A program made the position numbers and the translations under genes. A stretch of 64,000 nucleotides of DNA, taken from assembly GCA_964405335.1 (NCBI GenBank), contig CAYONP010000011.1, positions 17,707 through 81,706 on the forward strand, read 5' to 3'. Source of the DNA: CAYONP01 sp964405335. Its GTDB lineage: Bacteria > Armatimonadota > UBA10988. Positions 9,375 through 18,137 of this stretch are shown piece after piece; the first letter of the stretch is position 1, and each line of letters begins with the position of its first letter. Under the pieces are notes generated by a model. The model saw only the letters and a list, made by a program, of their open reading frames with translations, was not told the origin of the DNA and did not search any database.

Positions 9375-10343
9375 TCATGCCGCGGTGGCAAACCGGCCCA
9401 TGGCACGGAACTTGGCATAGCGCTGGTCGCGCAGCTCATCGGGCGGGATGCCGTCGAGCCGGGCCAGCGCGGCCAGCAGCGCGGCTTCGAGTCGCTCGGC
9501 CATCTCGCCCGGCGCGGCGTGCGCGCCGCCGACCGGCTCGTCGATCACCTCGTCGCAGAAGCCGAACTCGAGCGCGTCGGCGGCGCACAGGCGCAGCGCC
9601 TCGGCCGCCTCGGCGTGCCGGCTCGCGTCGCGCCAGATGATGCTCGCGCACGACTCGGGGGCAATCACCGAGTAGTAGCTGTGTTCGAGCATGATCACCC
9701 AATCGGCCAGCCCGAGCGCGATGGCGCCGCCGCTGCCGCCTTCGCCAATCACGCAGGCCACCGTCGGCACCGGCAGGCCGGCCAGGTGGAGCTGCGACGA
9801 GGCGATGGCCTCACTGATCCCGAGTTCCTCGGCTTCCGGATCGCAGGCCGCGCCGGGCGTGTCGATGAGGGTCAGCACCGGGCTGCCCTGCCGCGCGGCG
9901 AGGTCCATCACGCGCATGCCCTTGCGGTAACCAAAGGCCGTCGGCTGGCCGAACCGCCGCGCCTTGCGCTCGGCCACGTTGCGGCCTTTCTGACAGCCGA
10001 CCACGGCCACTGCCCGCTCGCCGAGCAGCCCCAGCCCGGCGACGATGGCGCCGTCGTCGCCGTAGCGCCGGTCGCCGTGCAGCTCGATGAACTCGCCCAT
10101 CAGGAAGCTCAGGTAATCGAGGGTGTAGGGCCGGTCGGGGTGCCGCGCCAGGGCGACCTGATCCATCGGCGTCAGCGAGGCGAAGATGTCGCGGCGGAGC
10201 GACTCGTACTCGTCGACGATGCGCTGCAGCTCCTGCTCGAGCCGTTCGCGCTGCGCCGGCTCGGCGTCGCGGAGCTGGAGGTCGATCGCGTCGCGCTCGG
10301 CCAGCAGGTCGGCCAGCGGCTGTTCGAGGGGGATCGTCCGCAT
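9375..10343 (-). CDS. accA: acetyl-CoA carboxylase carboxyltransferase subunit alpha
   Basis: Alpha subunit of the acetyl-CoA carboxylase carboxyltransferase, which moves CO2 from carboxybiotin to acetyl-CoA to make malonyl-CoA. The 322-residue length is normal. Family landmarks are MDQVALARHPDRPYTLDYL, FGYRKGMRVM, LIDTPGAACDPEAEELG and GEGGSGGAIAL (oxyanion glycine loop). The start ATG overlaps the accD stop by one base (TGATG), so the two subunits are translationally coupled and made in equal amounts. Biotin carboxylase and biotin carrier genes are not in the window. Confidence 0.97.
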   Translation of the reverse strand: MRTIPLEQPLADLLAERDAIDLQLRDAEPAQRERLEQELQRIVDEYESLRRDIFASLTPMDQVALARHPDRPYTLDYLSFLMGEFIELHGDRRYGDDGAIVAGLGLLGERAVAVVGCQKGRNVAERKARRFGQPTAFGYRKGMRVMDLAARQGSPVLTLIDTPGAACDPEAEELGISEAIASSQLHLAGLPVPTVACVIGEGGSGGAIALGLADWVIMLEHSYYSVIAPESCASIIWRDASRHAEAAEALRLCAADALEFGFCDEVIDEPVGGAHAAPGEMAERLEAALLAALARLDGIPPDELRDQRYAKFRAMGRFATAA

Positions 10344-11167
10344 CAGCCTTCCTTGCGCCGGGCCAGACTGAACCAGGTGAGCAGGCCGACCAGCGCCTCC
10401 TTCAGCCGCGGCCGGTCGACGACCTGGTCGATCATCCCGTGCTTGAGCTGGAACTCGGCGGTCTGGTGCCCGGCGGGCAGCTTGATCCGCAGCGTCTGCT
10501 CCATCACCCGCGGACCGGTGAAGCCGATCACCGCCCCCGGCTCGGCGATGATCACGTCGCCCAGCGAGGCGAAGCTGGCCAGCACGCCGGCCATTGAGGG
10601 ATCGGTCAGGACCACCAGATAAGGCACCGCCGCCGCGCGGAGCCGGGCCACCGCGGCCGACGTGGCGGCCATCTGCATCAGCGCGTGCAGCCCTTCCTGC
10701 ACCCGCGCGCCGCCGCTGGCGATGAACAGCACCACCGGCACGCCGCGCTCGAGCCCGCGCTCCATGGCGCGGCAGACCTTCTCGCCGATGGCCGCCGACA
10801 TGGTGCCGGCGAAGAAGTGGAAGTCGAACACGCCGAGCACCACCGGCAGGCCGTCGATGGTCGCGTCGCCGATCAGCAGCGCCTCGTCGAGCCCGGTCTG
10901 GCGGCGGGTCTTGTCGAGCTTGTCGGCGCAGTCGGGGAAGCCGAGCGGGTCGGCGGCGATGATCTCGGCGGCGAACTCGGTGAAGCTCCCCTCGTCGGCG
11001 GTGATGGCGATCCGCTCGTGCGCGCGCAGCCGCTGGTGGTAGTTGCACAGCGGGCAGACGCGGTGCAGGCGGTCCCACTCCTTGCGGTAGATCAGCTCTC
11101 GGCAACTGGCGCACTTGATCCACTGGTTCGCCGGCATGTCCAACACGGCCGCCACTGGGTTCTGCAC
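10343..11167 (-). CDS. accD: acetyl-CoA carboxylase carboxyltransferase subunit beta
   Basis: Beta subunit of the carboxyltransferase, partner of the overlapping accA product. The N-terminal four-Cys zinc ribbon is visible as CASC and CPLC around residues 19-41. The crotonase-fold domain follows with VLFIASGGARVQEGLHALMQ and VLTDPSMAGVLASFASLGD, whose glycine loops bind acyl-CoA. The 274-residue length is typical. A slightly later start (MPANQWIKC) is possible. The gene is divergent from pheA, sharing an intergenic region of 87 bp. Confidence 0.96.
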   Translation of the reverse strand: MQNPVAAVLDMPANQWIKCASCRELIYRKEWDRLHRVCPLCNYHQRLRAHERIAITADEGSFTEFAAEIIAADPLGFPDCADKLDKTRRQTGLDEALLIGDATIDGLPVVLGVFDFHFFAGTMSAAIGEKVCRAMERGLERGVPVVLFIASGGARVQEGLHALMQMAATSAAVARLRAAAVPYLVVLTDPSMAGVLASFASLGDVIIAEPGAVIGFTGPRVMEQTLRIKLPAGHQTAEFQLKHGMIDQVVDRPRLKEALVGLLTWFSLARRKEG

Positions 11168-11202
11168 GCTCTCGGCTCCGTTGTCGGGCGGTCAGGCCAG
11201 CT

Positions 11203-11232
11203 TGACACGCCTTCGGCCCGACGACTACCATC
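11203..11232 (+). promoter_or_regulatory. sigma-70-type promoter for pheA
   Basis: TTGACA and TACCAT are separated by 18 nt, and the predicted transcript would start about 15 nt before the pheA ATG. The -35 is a perfect consensus and the -10 is weaker. Confidence 0.6.
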
Positions 11233-11254
11233 TCGGCCGGGATGACTTCGACCG

Positions 11255-12316
11255 ATGTCCCTCGATGACCTGCGCGTCCGCTTGGATGCCGTCGACTCGA
11301 AACTGCTCGACCTGCTCCGCGAACGGGCGGCGCTGGCCGAGGCCGTGGGACATTATAAACGCGACGCCGGCTTACCCGTCTATGTCCCCGAACGCGAGTA
11401 CGAGATCCTCGGCCGGGTCGACCGCACCGACCTCGGCTCGTTCCCACCCGAGGCGGCCAAGACCATCATTCGCGAGGTCATCTCGGCCTGCCGGGCGATC
11501 GAAGAGCTGCCCCGCGTCGCCTACCTGGGCCCCGCCGGCACGTTCACCGAAATCGCGGCCCGCAAGCAGTTCGGCAGCCAGGTCGACCTGGTCCCCCAGG
11601 CCGACTTCGCCGGCATCTTCGAGGCCGTCGCCACGGGCGTGACCAAGTTCGGTGTCGTGCCCATCGAGAACTCGACCGACGGCACCATCCGCGACGTGCT
11701 CGACCTGCTCGCCCGCACCCGCCTGACCATCGTCGGCGAGACCTACGTCGACGTCCACCACTGCCTGCTCAGTCACGGGTCGATCGCCCAGATCACGCGG
11801 GTCTTCTCGAAGCACACCGCGCTCGAGCAATGCCGCATCTGGCTGCGCACCAACCTGCCCCACGCCGAGCGGATCGCCGTCGCCTCGACCGCCGCCGGCG
11901 CCGAGATTGCCGCCGGCGACCCGGCCGCCGCCGCGATCGCGCCGTCGATCAGCGCCGAGGTCTACAACCTGCCCGTGCGAGCGAGCAACATCGAGGACCG
12001 GAGCGACAACCGGACCCGCTTCTTCAGCCTCGGCTTCAGGATGCCCGAGCCGACCGGCAACGACAAGACCTCGCTGCTGCTGGCCCTGCAGCACCGGCCG
12101 GGGGCGCTGGTCGAGGCGCTGGCCATCATGCGCGACCATGAGCTGAACCTGACCATGATCGAGTCGCGGCCGTCGCCGAATGCGACCTTCGAGTACCTCT
12201 TCTTCATCGACTTCGAGGGCCACCGCGACCATCCCCGCGTCTCGGCGGCGTTGGACGAACTCGGCCGCGTGGCGGTGATGACGCAGGTGCTGGGCAGCTA
12301 CCCGCGGGCCAGTTGA
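11255..12316 (+). CDS. pheA: bifunctional chorismate mutase/prephenate dehydratase
   Basis: P-protein converting chorismate to prephenate and then phenylpyruvate for phenylalanine synthesis. The N-terminal chorismate mutase (AroQ fold, residues 1-85) starts LDDLRVRLDAVDSKLLDLL. The prephenate dehydratase domain follows with VAYLGPAGTFTEIAA, the GVVPIENSTDGTIRDVLDLL region and catalytic TRF in NRTRFFSLGF. The C-terminal ACT domain has GALVEALAIM and the Phe-sensing ESRPS motif. The 353-residue length is normal. It stands alone, divergent from accD and convergent with the M48-like gene, with a REP-like pair in the convergent gap. Confidence 0.96.
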   Translation: MSLDDLRVRLDAVDSKLLDLLRERAALAEAVGHYKRDAGLPVYVPEREYEILGRVDRTDLGSFPPEAAKTIIREVISACRAIEELPRVAYLGPAGTFTEIAARKQFGSQVDLVPQADFAGIFEAVATGVTKFGVVPIENSTDGTIRDVLDLLARTRLTIVGETYVDVHHCLLSHGSIAQITRVFSKHTALEQCRIWLRTNLPHAERIAVASTAAGAEIAAGDPAAAAIAPSISAEVYNLPVRASNIEDRSDNRTRFFSLGFRMPEPTGNDKTSLLLALQHRPGALVEALAIMRDHELNLTMIESRPSPNATFEYLFFIDFEGHRDHPRVSAALDELGRVAVMTQVLGSYPRAS

Positions 12317-12334
12317 GCTGGACTCCACCAGATC

Positions 12335-12401
12335 GTAGGGGCCGCTGTGCGGCCCATCGCCGCGCCGCACACGCCAGTGACGGGCCGCGCAGCGGACCTA
12401 C
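12335..12401. repeat. REP-like inverted pair (BIME-like) between convergent genes
   Basis: GTAG followed by a perfect 7-bp hairpin (GGGCCGC-TGT-GCGGCCC), then about 26 nt, then the mirror element GGGCCGC-GCA-GCGGACC ending in CTAC. A GTAG tetranucleotide at the foot of a hairpin is the architecture of REP elements recognised by RAYT (IS200-like) transposases. It lies between pheA and the convergent M48-like gene and could also act as a bidirectional terminator. Confidence 0.6.
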
Positions 12402-12403
12402 GG

Positions 12404-13348
12404 CTACCCGCGGGCGAGCTGAAGCTGCTCGACGCGCTCGCGCATCAGCGCCAGCGCCTCGCGGAAGGCGGGGCTGTCGGGCGCGGCGTAGAGGCTCTCG
12501 AGCCGCTCGCGCAGCCAGGGAATCGCGCGCGTCATCTGGCCCAGCAGGTATTGCAGCTCGACATCCTCGGCCCGCGCCTCGAGCCCCTGCTTGTCGAGGA
12601 ACGCCTCGAGCTGCGCCGCCTGCTCCTCGGTCAGCTCGTGCGAGGTGCGGGCGATGACCTTGATGATGGTCCGGCTGAGCAGCCGCGTGTCGCCATCCAT
12701 GCACAGCAGCGCCAACGTGTCGGCGGTGCAGCGGCTGTAATCGACGAAGCTCTTGCCCAGCAGCGCGACCACCGTGTACGGCCCGCAGAGCAACTTGACG
12801 AACCCGCCGCCGTCGGCCAGGGCCTGCACGAACGTGCGCCAGCGGACGTTCTTCGCCTTGATGTGCCCGAGCATGGTCGCGATCTGGGCCTCCAGCTCCT
12901 TGGCGCTGAGCAGGCTGAGCAGCCGGCTCGAGATGACCATGTAGGGCGCGCCCAGCCCGCGCACCATGCCGCCGACCTCGTGCGACTCGATCACGTAGGT
13001 CTCGGGCACCGACTTGATGTCGAGCATCCGGCAGAGCCGGTTGATCATCAGCCGCAGCTCTTGGTAAGCGGTGCCGGTGACCTTGTTGCGCGCATTGCCC
13101 TTAAGCAGCTTGCCGCGCTGCGCGGTGAGCAGCGCGACGAGAAAGAACCAGCCGAGGCCCAGCCAGCCGAGGACGAACCAGGCGAGCTGGAGCAGGTTGA
13201 GGCCGAAGCCGAGGCCGATCAGCAGCACGTAGATGAAGCCGGGTAGCATGACCCCGAGCTGCCGAGCCTGAGCCTCGCCCTCGTGGCGCAGCTTGTCGAC
13301 CCGGATGGTCGGCACGCGCTCTCGGGTCACCGTCACCCGCTTGCCCAT
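12404..13348 (-). CDS. M48-like membrane protein lacking the zinc-protease motif
   Basis: 314-residue protein with two adjacent transmembrane helices near residues 25-70. The following domain resembles M48 (HtpX/Ste24) peptidases: PETYVIESHEVGGMVRGLG, YMVISSRLLSLLSAKELEAQ, then the helix where HExxH should be. Here that helix reads IATMLGHIKAKNVRW, so the first His and the Glu are gone and only the second His remains. The downstream SRxxExxAD zinc-ligand region is reduced to YSRCTADTLALL with no Glu. It is therefore probably a non-catalytic M48 paralog. It follows the DUF502 gene after 2 nt, so it is likely in that operon with the CorC proteins. Confidence 0.65.
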   Translation of the reverse strand: MGKRVTVTRERVPTIRVDKLRHEGEAQARQLGVMLPGFIYVLLIGLGFGLNLLQLAWFVLGWLGLGWFFLVALLTAQRGKLLKGNARNKVTGTAYQELRLMINRLCRMLDIKSVPETYVIESHEVGGMVRGLGAPYMVISSRLLSLLSAKELEAQIATMLGHIKAKNVRWRTFVQALADGGGFVKLLCGPYTVVALLGKSFVDYSRCTADTLALLCMDGDTRLLSRTIIKVIARTSHELTEEQAAQLEAFLDKQGLEARAEDVELQYLLGQMTRAIPWLRERLESLYAAPDSPAFREALALMRERVEQLQLARG

Positions 13349-13350
13349 CG

Positions 13351-14013
13351 CTACGCTCCCATCTGGATCGGCCCGTGGTCGTGACTGGCGAGCCGGGCGC
13401 TGTCCGGCGTTAGGACGCCGCCCGAGATAACCAGTTTCATGCCCTCCTCGACGCTGTAGTCGACTTCGACCAGCTCGTCGCGGGGCACGAGCAGCAGAAT
13501 ACCGGTTATCGGGGTCGGCGAGAACGGCACAAACACGTTGACCAACTCGCTTCCGGTGCGCCGTCGCGTCTCCTCCATCGGCTCCGAGGTGACGAAGCCG
13601 ATGCAGTAACACCCCGGCCGCGGATAGGCGACCAGCACCACGCGCCTAAAGGCCACCTGCTTGGCGCCAAAGAGCAGGGTCACCAACTGACGGGCCGGTG
13701 CGTAGATCCAGCCGACCACCGGCACGCGCTGCAGCACCCGCTCGCCCAGGGCGACCAGCCGCCGGCCGAAGACCGTGCTGCTGATCCAGCCGACCAGCAC
13801 GAGCAGCACCAGGGTGAGCACCGCGCCGACGGTGACCGAAGCCCAGGCCTGATCGGGCGCGATCCAACTGACATGCGCGACGAGGTACCGCTCGGCCCGC
13901 TCACCGACCTGGTCCTGCAGGATCTGGTAGATCTTGCCCAGGACGAACAGCGTGACCACGGTCGGGATGGTGACCGCCAAGCCCGCCAGCAGATACCGTC
14001 GCAAACTACCCAC
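13351..14013 (-). CDS. DUF502 family membrane protein
   Basis: 220-residue integral membrane protein of the DUF502 family. It begins MGSLRRYLLAGLAVTIPTVV, the typical first transmembrane helix, with a second hydrophobic segment near residues 62-80. The soluble C-terminal half contains the conserved VPVVGWIYAPARQL, RVVLVAYPRPG, GFVTSEP and VFVPFSPTPITGILLLVP motifs. Its function is unknown; DUF502 proteins are widespread in bacteria and plants. It overlaps the upstream CorC gene by 8 nt and precedes the M48-like gene by 2 nt, which indicates a membrane-protein operon. Confidence 0.9.
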   Translation of the reverse strand: MGSLRRYLLAGLAVTIPTVVTLFVLGKIYQILQDQVGERAERYLVAHVSWIAPDQAWASVTVGAVLTLVLLVLVGWISSTVFGRRLVALGERVLQRVPVVGWIYAPARQLVTLLFGAKQVAFRRVVLVAYPRPGCYCIGFVTSEPMEETRRRTGSELVNVFVPFSPTPITGILLLVPRDELVEVDYSVEEGMKLVISGGVLTPDSARLASHDHGPIQMGA

Positions 14014-15490
14014 GCCGCTGTTCTGCCTCTGGGCGGACGCTGATCCGCAGCGCGCCGTCGTCGCCCTCGTCCAGCACCTCGAGCTGATGCGAGCGCCAGA
14101 TGACCGACCGACCGGCCCGCGAGCCCGCCGGCCAAAAGGCGAACAGATCGGACAGTCGCGCCGTCGTCTCCGGCGGCAGCTCGTCGTACAACTGCGTCGC
14201 CAACTCGGCCAGGCAAACGCTGCCGTCGAGCGGCTCGCCGCCCTCGATTGCCCGGTGCGGCGCCGTCGGATCGACCTCCTGCGCCAGCACCGCCAGCTCG
14301 ACCAGCCGCGGCCCGTCGGCCGACAGCGTGAGGGTCAGCAGCCGGCGTGATCCCCCTTCCCAGACGGTCACCTCACCAACCCGCGGCAGGTCCTCGGCCA
14401 GGCTCATTGCCAAGCCACCCACCGTCTGGACGGACTCGTCGACCGGCAGATCCAGGTCCAGTTGTTCGGCCAACTCCTCGAGTTCCATGCGCGCGGCGAC
14501 GATCCAGCCGCCCTCGCCGCGGGGCCGCAGCTCGGGCGCTTCCTCGCGATCGGTCTCGTCGGCGATGTCGCCGACAATCTCCTCGATCACATCCTCGACG
14601 GTGACCAGACCCGCCGTGCCGCCATACTCATCGACCACGATGGCAATCGAGCTCTGCCGCGCGCGCAGCTCGCGGAGCAGCAAGTCGAGCCGAATCTCCT
14701 CCGGCACGAAGGTCGCCTCGCGAGCGATCTCCGCCGCCGTCGCGCTGCCCGGCATGGCGCTGATCACATCGTTCGAGTGCAACATGCCCACCACCTGGTC
14801 GCGCGACTCGCCGAGCACCGGCACGCGGCTGTGGCCCGACGAGGTGATCACCGCCGCCGCCTCGGCCAGCGTCGCGGTCGCCGGCACGCCGACGATGTCG
14901 ATCCGCGGGATCATCACCTCGCCGGCGCACTTGTCGGGAAACTCCAGGATTTCGGCAATCCGCTTGCGTCGTTCGACGCCGAGCGAGGCGCTGTCGACCA
15001 ACTCACGAATCGACTCCTCGGCCGCCTCCTCGTCCGGCTCGTCGCGCACCGGCTCGCGCAGCACCCAGCGCGCCGGTGCGCCGAGCAGGCGGTACCACAG
15101 GCCGATCCAGCGAGCGTGGCGCAACGCCGTCGTCTCGCTCCGCCGCGAGGCCACCACCCGCGGCACCAGCTCGGCCACCAACGGGACCAGCAGCGCCGCC
15201 AGGGCGGCGAACGCCCAGAGCGGCAGCGAGCCGCGCTGCGCCAGCAGCCAGAGCGCCGCCGCGGCCACGACCAGGGTCGCGTCGAAGGCGATCCGCAGCG
15301 CACCGTGGAGCACGTCGCGCTGGCCCAGCAGCACGGCCAGGACGGCCGCCCGCCGGTTGCCCTGTTCGCCCAGCGCGCGGATGCGGCTGCGCGACACGCC
15401 CGCCACCGCGGCGTGCGCCAGGGCCAGCCGATAGGCCACACCGAGCAGCAGCGCGAGGGCCACCACCAGCGGCCAGGTCGGGGGCTCCAT
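14006..15490 (-). CDS. CorC/HlyC family protein with DUF21 (CNNM) and CBS domains, copy 1
   Basis: 494-residue membrane protein of the CorC/HlyC (PaeA/MpfA-like) family, members of which influence magnesium or other cation efflux. An N-terminal hydrophobic region (DUF21/CNNM, about residues 1-160) is followed by REPVRDEPDEEAAEESIREL. The paired CBS domains contain DKCAGEVMIPRIDIVGVPA and IAIVVDEYGGTAGLVTVEDV, the family hallmark. The C-terminal CorC_HlyC domain includes VQTVGGLAMSLAEDLPRVGE. It starts immediately after the stop of the paralog upstream. Confidence 0.88.
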   Translation of the reverse strand: MEPPTWPLVVALALLLGVAYRLALAHAAVAGVSRSRIRALGEQGNRRAAVLAVLLGQRDVLHGALRIAFDATLVVAAAALWLLAQRGSLPLWAFAALAALLVPLVAELVPRVVASRRSETTALRHARWIGLWYRLLGAPARWVLREPVRDEPDEEAAEESIRELVDSASLGVERRKRIAEILEFPDKCAGEVMIPRIDIVGVPATATLAEAAAVITSSGHSRVPVLGESRDQVVGMLHSNDVISAMPGSATAAEIAREATFVPEEIRLDLLLRELRARQSSIAIVVDEYGGTAGLVTVEDVIEEIVGDIADETDREEAPELRPRGEGGWIVAARMELEELAEQLDLDLPVDESVQTVGGLAMSLAEDLPRVGEVTVWEGGSRRLLTLTLSADGPRLVELAVLAQEVDPTAPHRAIEGGEPLDGSVCLAELATQLYDELPPETTARLSDLFAFWPAGSRAGRSVIWRSHQLEVLDEGDDGALRISVRPEAEQRRG

Positions 15491-16870
15491 TCACCCTCCC
15501 CCCGCCAGCACGACCGGTCGCTCGAGCGTCACCGACTCCACCGCGCCGTCGGCGTCGAGCGCCTCGAGGGTGACCAGCCAGCCGCCGACCAGCACCTGCT
15601 CGCCGAGCCGCGGCGGCTGGCCGAACGCCTCGGCCAGGCATTCGGCAACGGTCTGCGTCGGCTCGCCCGGCAGCTCGACGCCATGTTCGGCCAGCTCGGC
15701 GAGCAGCCGCCGGCCGCTGAGGTTGAAGCTCTCGGTCACCGGCTCGGCGTCGGACTCGTCGACAATCTCGCCGACCAACTCCTCGACGACATCTTCCACG
15801 GTGAGGATGCCGGCCACGCCGCCATACTCGTCCTTGACCACCGCCAGCGACGATTTCGCCCGCTTGAGCGCCTCGAGCACATCCTCGAGCGGATCCTCCT
15901 CGCCCACCTCGAGCGGCTTGCGCGGAACCTCCAACGCGAGCAGCTTGCGCAGGGTCTCGGGCGGCTCGCCGAGCAGGTACTTGAGCAGTGTCTTGACGTG
16001 CAGCACCGCCACCACGTTGTCGACCGAGCCGCTCTGCACGGGGAACCGGCTGTACCGCGCGGCGGCCACGTGCTCCTTCGCCTCGGCAAACGTCTGGTCG
16101 ATGTCGAGGTAGTCGACCTCGACCCGCGGCACCATCACGTCGGCGGCCACTTTGGCGGCGAAATCGAGCTCGCGCCGCAGCAGTTCGCTCTGCATGATGC
16201 TCAGGTCGCCCTGGTGGCTGCCGACCTCGATCACATCGGCCAGATCGGCCTCCGGCTCGCGCTCCTCGGCCTCCTCGATGCCGTCGTGCACCAGCCGGTC
16301 AACCACCCAGGCCGCGCCGCCGAGCGGGGGACCGAGCAGCGTCACCGCGCCCTCGACCACCGTGTCGCTCCACCGCGCCGCCGCCTCGGGCGAACGGCCG
16401 GCGAGCCGCGACGGCAGCAGCTCGGCCATCGGCACCAGCAGCACGGCCACGGCAAACGCCACCGTGGCGACGGTGCCGAGCGTCTCGGCCCGCGCCGCGG
16501 CCAGCAGCGCCCAGACCGCGCAGAAGAGGTACAGCGAGGCGACATAGGGCAGCACCAGGTCGACCACTCGAGCCTTGGCCAGCAGCGCCGCCCAGAGCCG
16601 CCCGCCGCTGCCGAGCTGCTGCAGCCGCTGGCGGTCGCGCACGCGTAGATCGAGCATCAGCGCGTACGACAACGAGGCCGGGGTGAGCGCGGTGTAGGCC
16701 ACCAGACAGGCCAGCGCGCAGGCAAGCAGCAGGGCTTGCCGGCCGGGTTCGGTGAGGACGGCGGGGGTGGTGCCACTCAGGTAGAGTGAGAACGCCGCGA
16801 TGCCGACCAGGATCAGACCGGGCAGGCGCCGCGGCCGTTGACTGTCGGATGAGTCCTTCATCGAAGCCAT
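15491..16870 (-). CDS. CorC/HlyC family protein with DUF21 and CBS domains, copy 2
   Basis: 459-residue paralog of the next gene, with the same order: hydrophobic DUF21 region, CBS pair (AAKVADVMVPRVEVDYLDID and LAVVKDEYGGVAGILTVEDV), and a C-terminal CorC_HlyC domain (TQTVAECLAEAFGQPPRLGE). It is the first gene of the four-gene membrane operon and is read from a strong promoter with a very short leader. No ribosome-binding site is obvious before the ATG chosen; the in-frame ATG three codons later is equally possible. Tandem CorC pairs may form heteromers, which is inference. Confidence 0.88.
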   Translation of the reverse strand: MASMKDSSDSQRPRRLPGLILVGIAAFSLYLSGTTPAVLTEPGRQALLLACALACLVAYTALTPASLSYALMLDLRVRDRQRLQQLGSGGRLWAALLAKARVVDLVLPYVASLYLFCAVWALLAAARAETLGTVATVAFAVAVLLVPMAELLPSRLAGRSPEAAARWSDTVVEGAVTLLGPPLGGAAWVVDRLVHDGIEEAEEREPEADLADVIEVGSHQGDLSIMQSELLRRELDFAAKVAADVMVPRVEVDYLDIDQTFAEAKEHVAAARYSRFPVQSGSVDNVVAVLHVKTLLKYLLGEPPETLRKLLALEVPRKPLEVGEEDPLEDVLEALKRAKSSLAVVKDEYGGVAGILTVEDVVEELVGEIVDESDAEPVTESFNLSGRRLLAELAEHGVELPGEPTQTVAECLAEAFGQPPRLGEQVLVGGWLVTLEALDADGAVESVTLERPVVLAGGG

Positions 16871-16884
16871 GGAGCCGCGCGCAG

Positions 16885-16913
16885 ACTATAGCACAGCCAA
16901 CCGGTGGCGACAA
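16885..16913 (-). promoter_or_regulatory. sigma-70-type promoter for the CorC operon
   Basis: On the minus strand TTGTCG, a 17-nt spacer and TATAGT with an upstream TG (extended -10). The predicted start point is within about 10-20 nt of the ATG, so the transcript would be almost leaderless. The same TTGTCG-17-TATANT form precedes yceD. Confidence 0.6.
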
Positions 16914-16926
16914 CCGACCATCGCCC

Positions 16927-16960
16927 GGGGTCAGGTCTCAAGATCACGCACTCGGTTACG
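16927..16960. repeat. GGGGTCAGGTC-type intergenic repeat, half copy
   Basis: GGGGTCAGGTC followed by TCAAGAT and, 16 nt on, GGTTACG. The same order (GGGGTCAGGTCC, AAGAT, GGTTACG) occurs as an inverted pair near 20.3 kb. It sits just beyond the 3' end of the MOT1 gene. Repeats with this core are common in intergenic DNA of several phyla and are often linked to RAYT transposases (established in general; not tested here). Confidence 0.55.
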
Positions 16961-16964
16961 AGAC

Positions 16965-18137
16965 TCACGCCACCTCGTTACGTTCCGCTCCAAACTGGGA
17001 GCGGGCCAGGGCGGTGCCGACGAGCAGGCCGACGACGAAGCCGTAGGGCAGGCCGAAGGCGAGGGCGCCGGTCAGCAGGCAGATCTGCCAGTCGCGCGGG
17101 CGCTCGGCCTGGTCGCCGCAGAGGGCCATCAGGCCGACCGCCTCGAACAGCAACAGCACGCCCAAGGCGGGCAGCGGGAAGATGAACGTCAGATTGGCGA
17201 AGCTGTCACTGGCGAACAGGCCGAGGAGCAGGAAGAACAGGCCGTAGAGCACGACCGACCCGCCGGTCCGCGCGCCGAAGGTATAGTGGCCGACCATGCC
17301 GCCCGAGCCATGGCAGGTCGGCACGGCGCCGAACCAGGGGCCGATCAGGTTCATCAGGCTGTAGGTCAGCCCGATCTGCCGGATGCCGACCTGCCGCTCG
17401 GGGAACAGGTCGGCGACCACCTGCCGCGTGGCCAGGATTGAGTTACCCACCGAGAGCGGGATCTGCGGCAGGGCGAGGGTGACGAAGCCGACCGCGATCT
17501 GGCTCCAGGTCGGAACGCTCAAGCTGGGCAGGGCGAACCCGAGGTCGAAGCCGGCGAGCAGCTCGCTTGGCTGCCGGAAGGCGGCGTAGAGCAGCCCGCC
17601 GGCGACGATGAACAGCGCCGCCGGCCAGCGCCGGTTGCCGCGCAGCAGCAGCGCAATCAGGCCGAGCACGGCGGCCAGGGCATAGCCGGGCGCGCCGTCG
17701 TGGCCGACGAACTCGCGCAGCGCCACGCCGGCGAGCTGGATGCCCAGCCCGAGCTGGATGCCGCGCACGACGCAGCGGGGAATGAACTCGGCCAGCCAGC
17801 CGAGCGCGCCGGTAACGGTGAGCAGGAGCATCACCGCCCCGATGCTCAGACCGGCGCCGAAGATCACCCCCGGCTCGGGCTGCGTGGCGATGACCAGCGC
17901 CGCGGTGGCCTTGAGCGGCTGCACCGGCATGGGTAGCCGGTAGCGTAGCGCGGTCAGCACCTGGAACAACCCGAACAGGGTCAGCACGCCGGCGCTGTCG
18001 AGCCCGGCGGCGAGCGTCATGCCGACCAGCAGCGGCAGGTCGGTACCGAGATCGCCAAACATGCCGGCCAGCTCGTTGCGGTCGAACCGGATGCCGGCCA
18101 GCCGCCACTCGCGCCGGGTTGGCTCGGTGTCACTCAC
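16965..18137 (-). CDS. MOT1-type putative sulfate/molybdate transporter
   Basis: 390-residue polytopic membrane protein with about 10-11 hydrophobic helices, of the MFS_MOT1 family (SulP-related). The conserved blocks are NELAGMFGDLGTDLPLLVGM near the N-terminus, LPMPVQPLKATAA, and VPTCHGSGGMVGHYTFGART in the second half, the last being the family's signature. Plant MOT1 members carry molybdate. The GTG start overlaps the ydcF-like stop (GTGA), so it is the third gene of the rhaI operon; a link between an anion transporter and rhamnose isomerisation is not obvious. Confidence 0.85.
   Translation of the reverse strand: MSDTEPTRREWRLAGIRFDRNELAGMFGDLGTDLPLLVGMTLAAGLDSAGVLTLFGLFQVLTALRYRLPMPVQPLKATAALVIATQPEPGVIFGAGLSIGAVMLLLTVTGALGWLAEFIPRCVVRGIQLGLGIQLAGVALREFVGHDGAPGYALAAVLGLIALLLRGNRRWPAALFIVAGGLLYAAFRQPSELLAGFDLGFALPSLSVPTWSQIAVGFVTLALPQIPLSVGNSILATRQVVADLFPERQVGIRQIGLTYSLMNLIGPWFGAVPTCHGSGGMVGHYTFGARTGGSVVLYGLFFLLLGLFASDSFANLTFIFPLPALGVLLLFEAVGLMALCGDQAERPRDWQICLLTGALAFGLPYGFVVGLLVGTALARSQFGAERNEVA

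Noticed and set aside
9375..11447. A continuous frame of about 690 codons that could look like a fused accD-accA protein
   Set aside because: The N-terminal part is the accD region read in the wrong frame. The true accD is in its own frame and the two genes overlap by one base at the TGATG.
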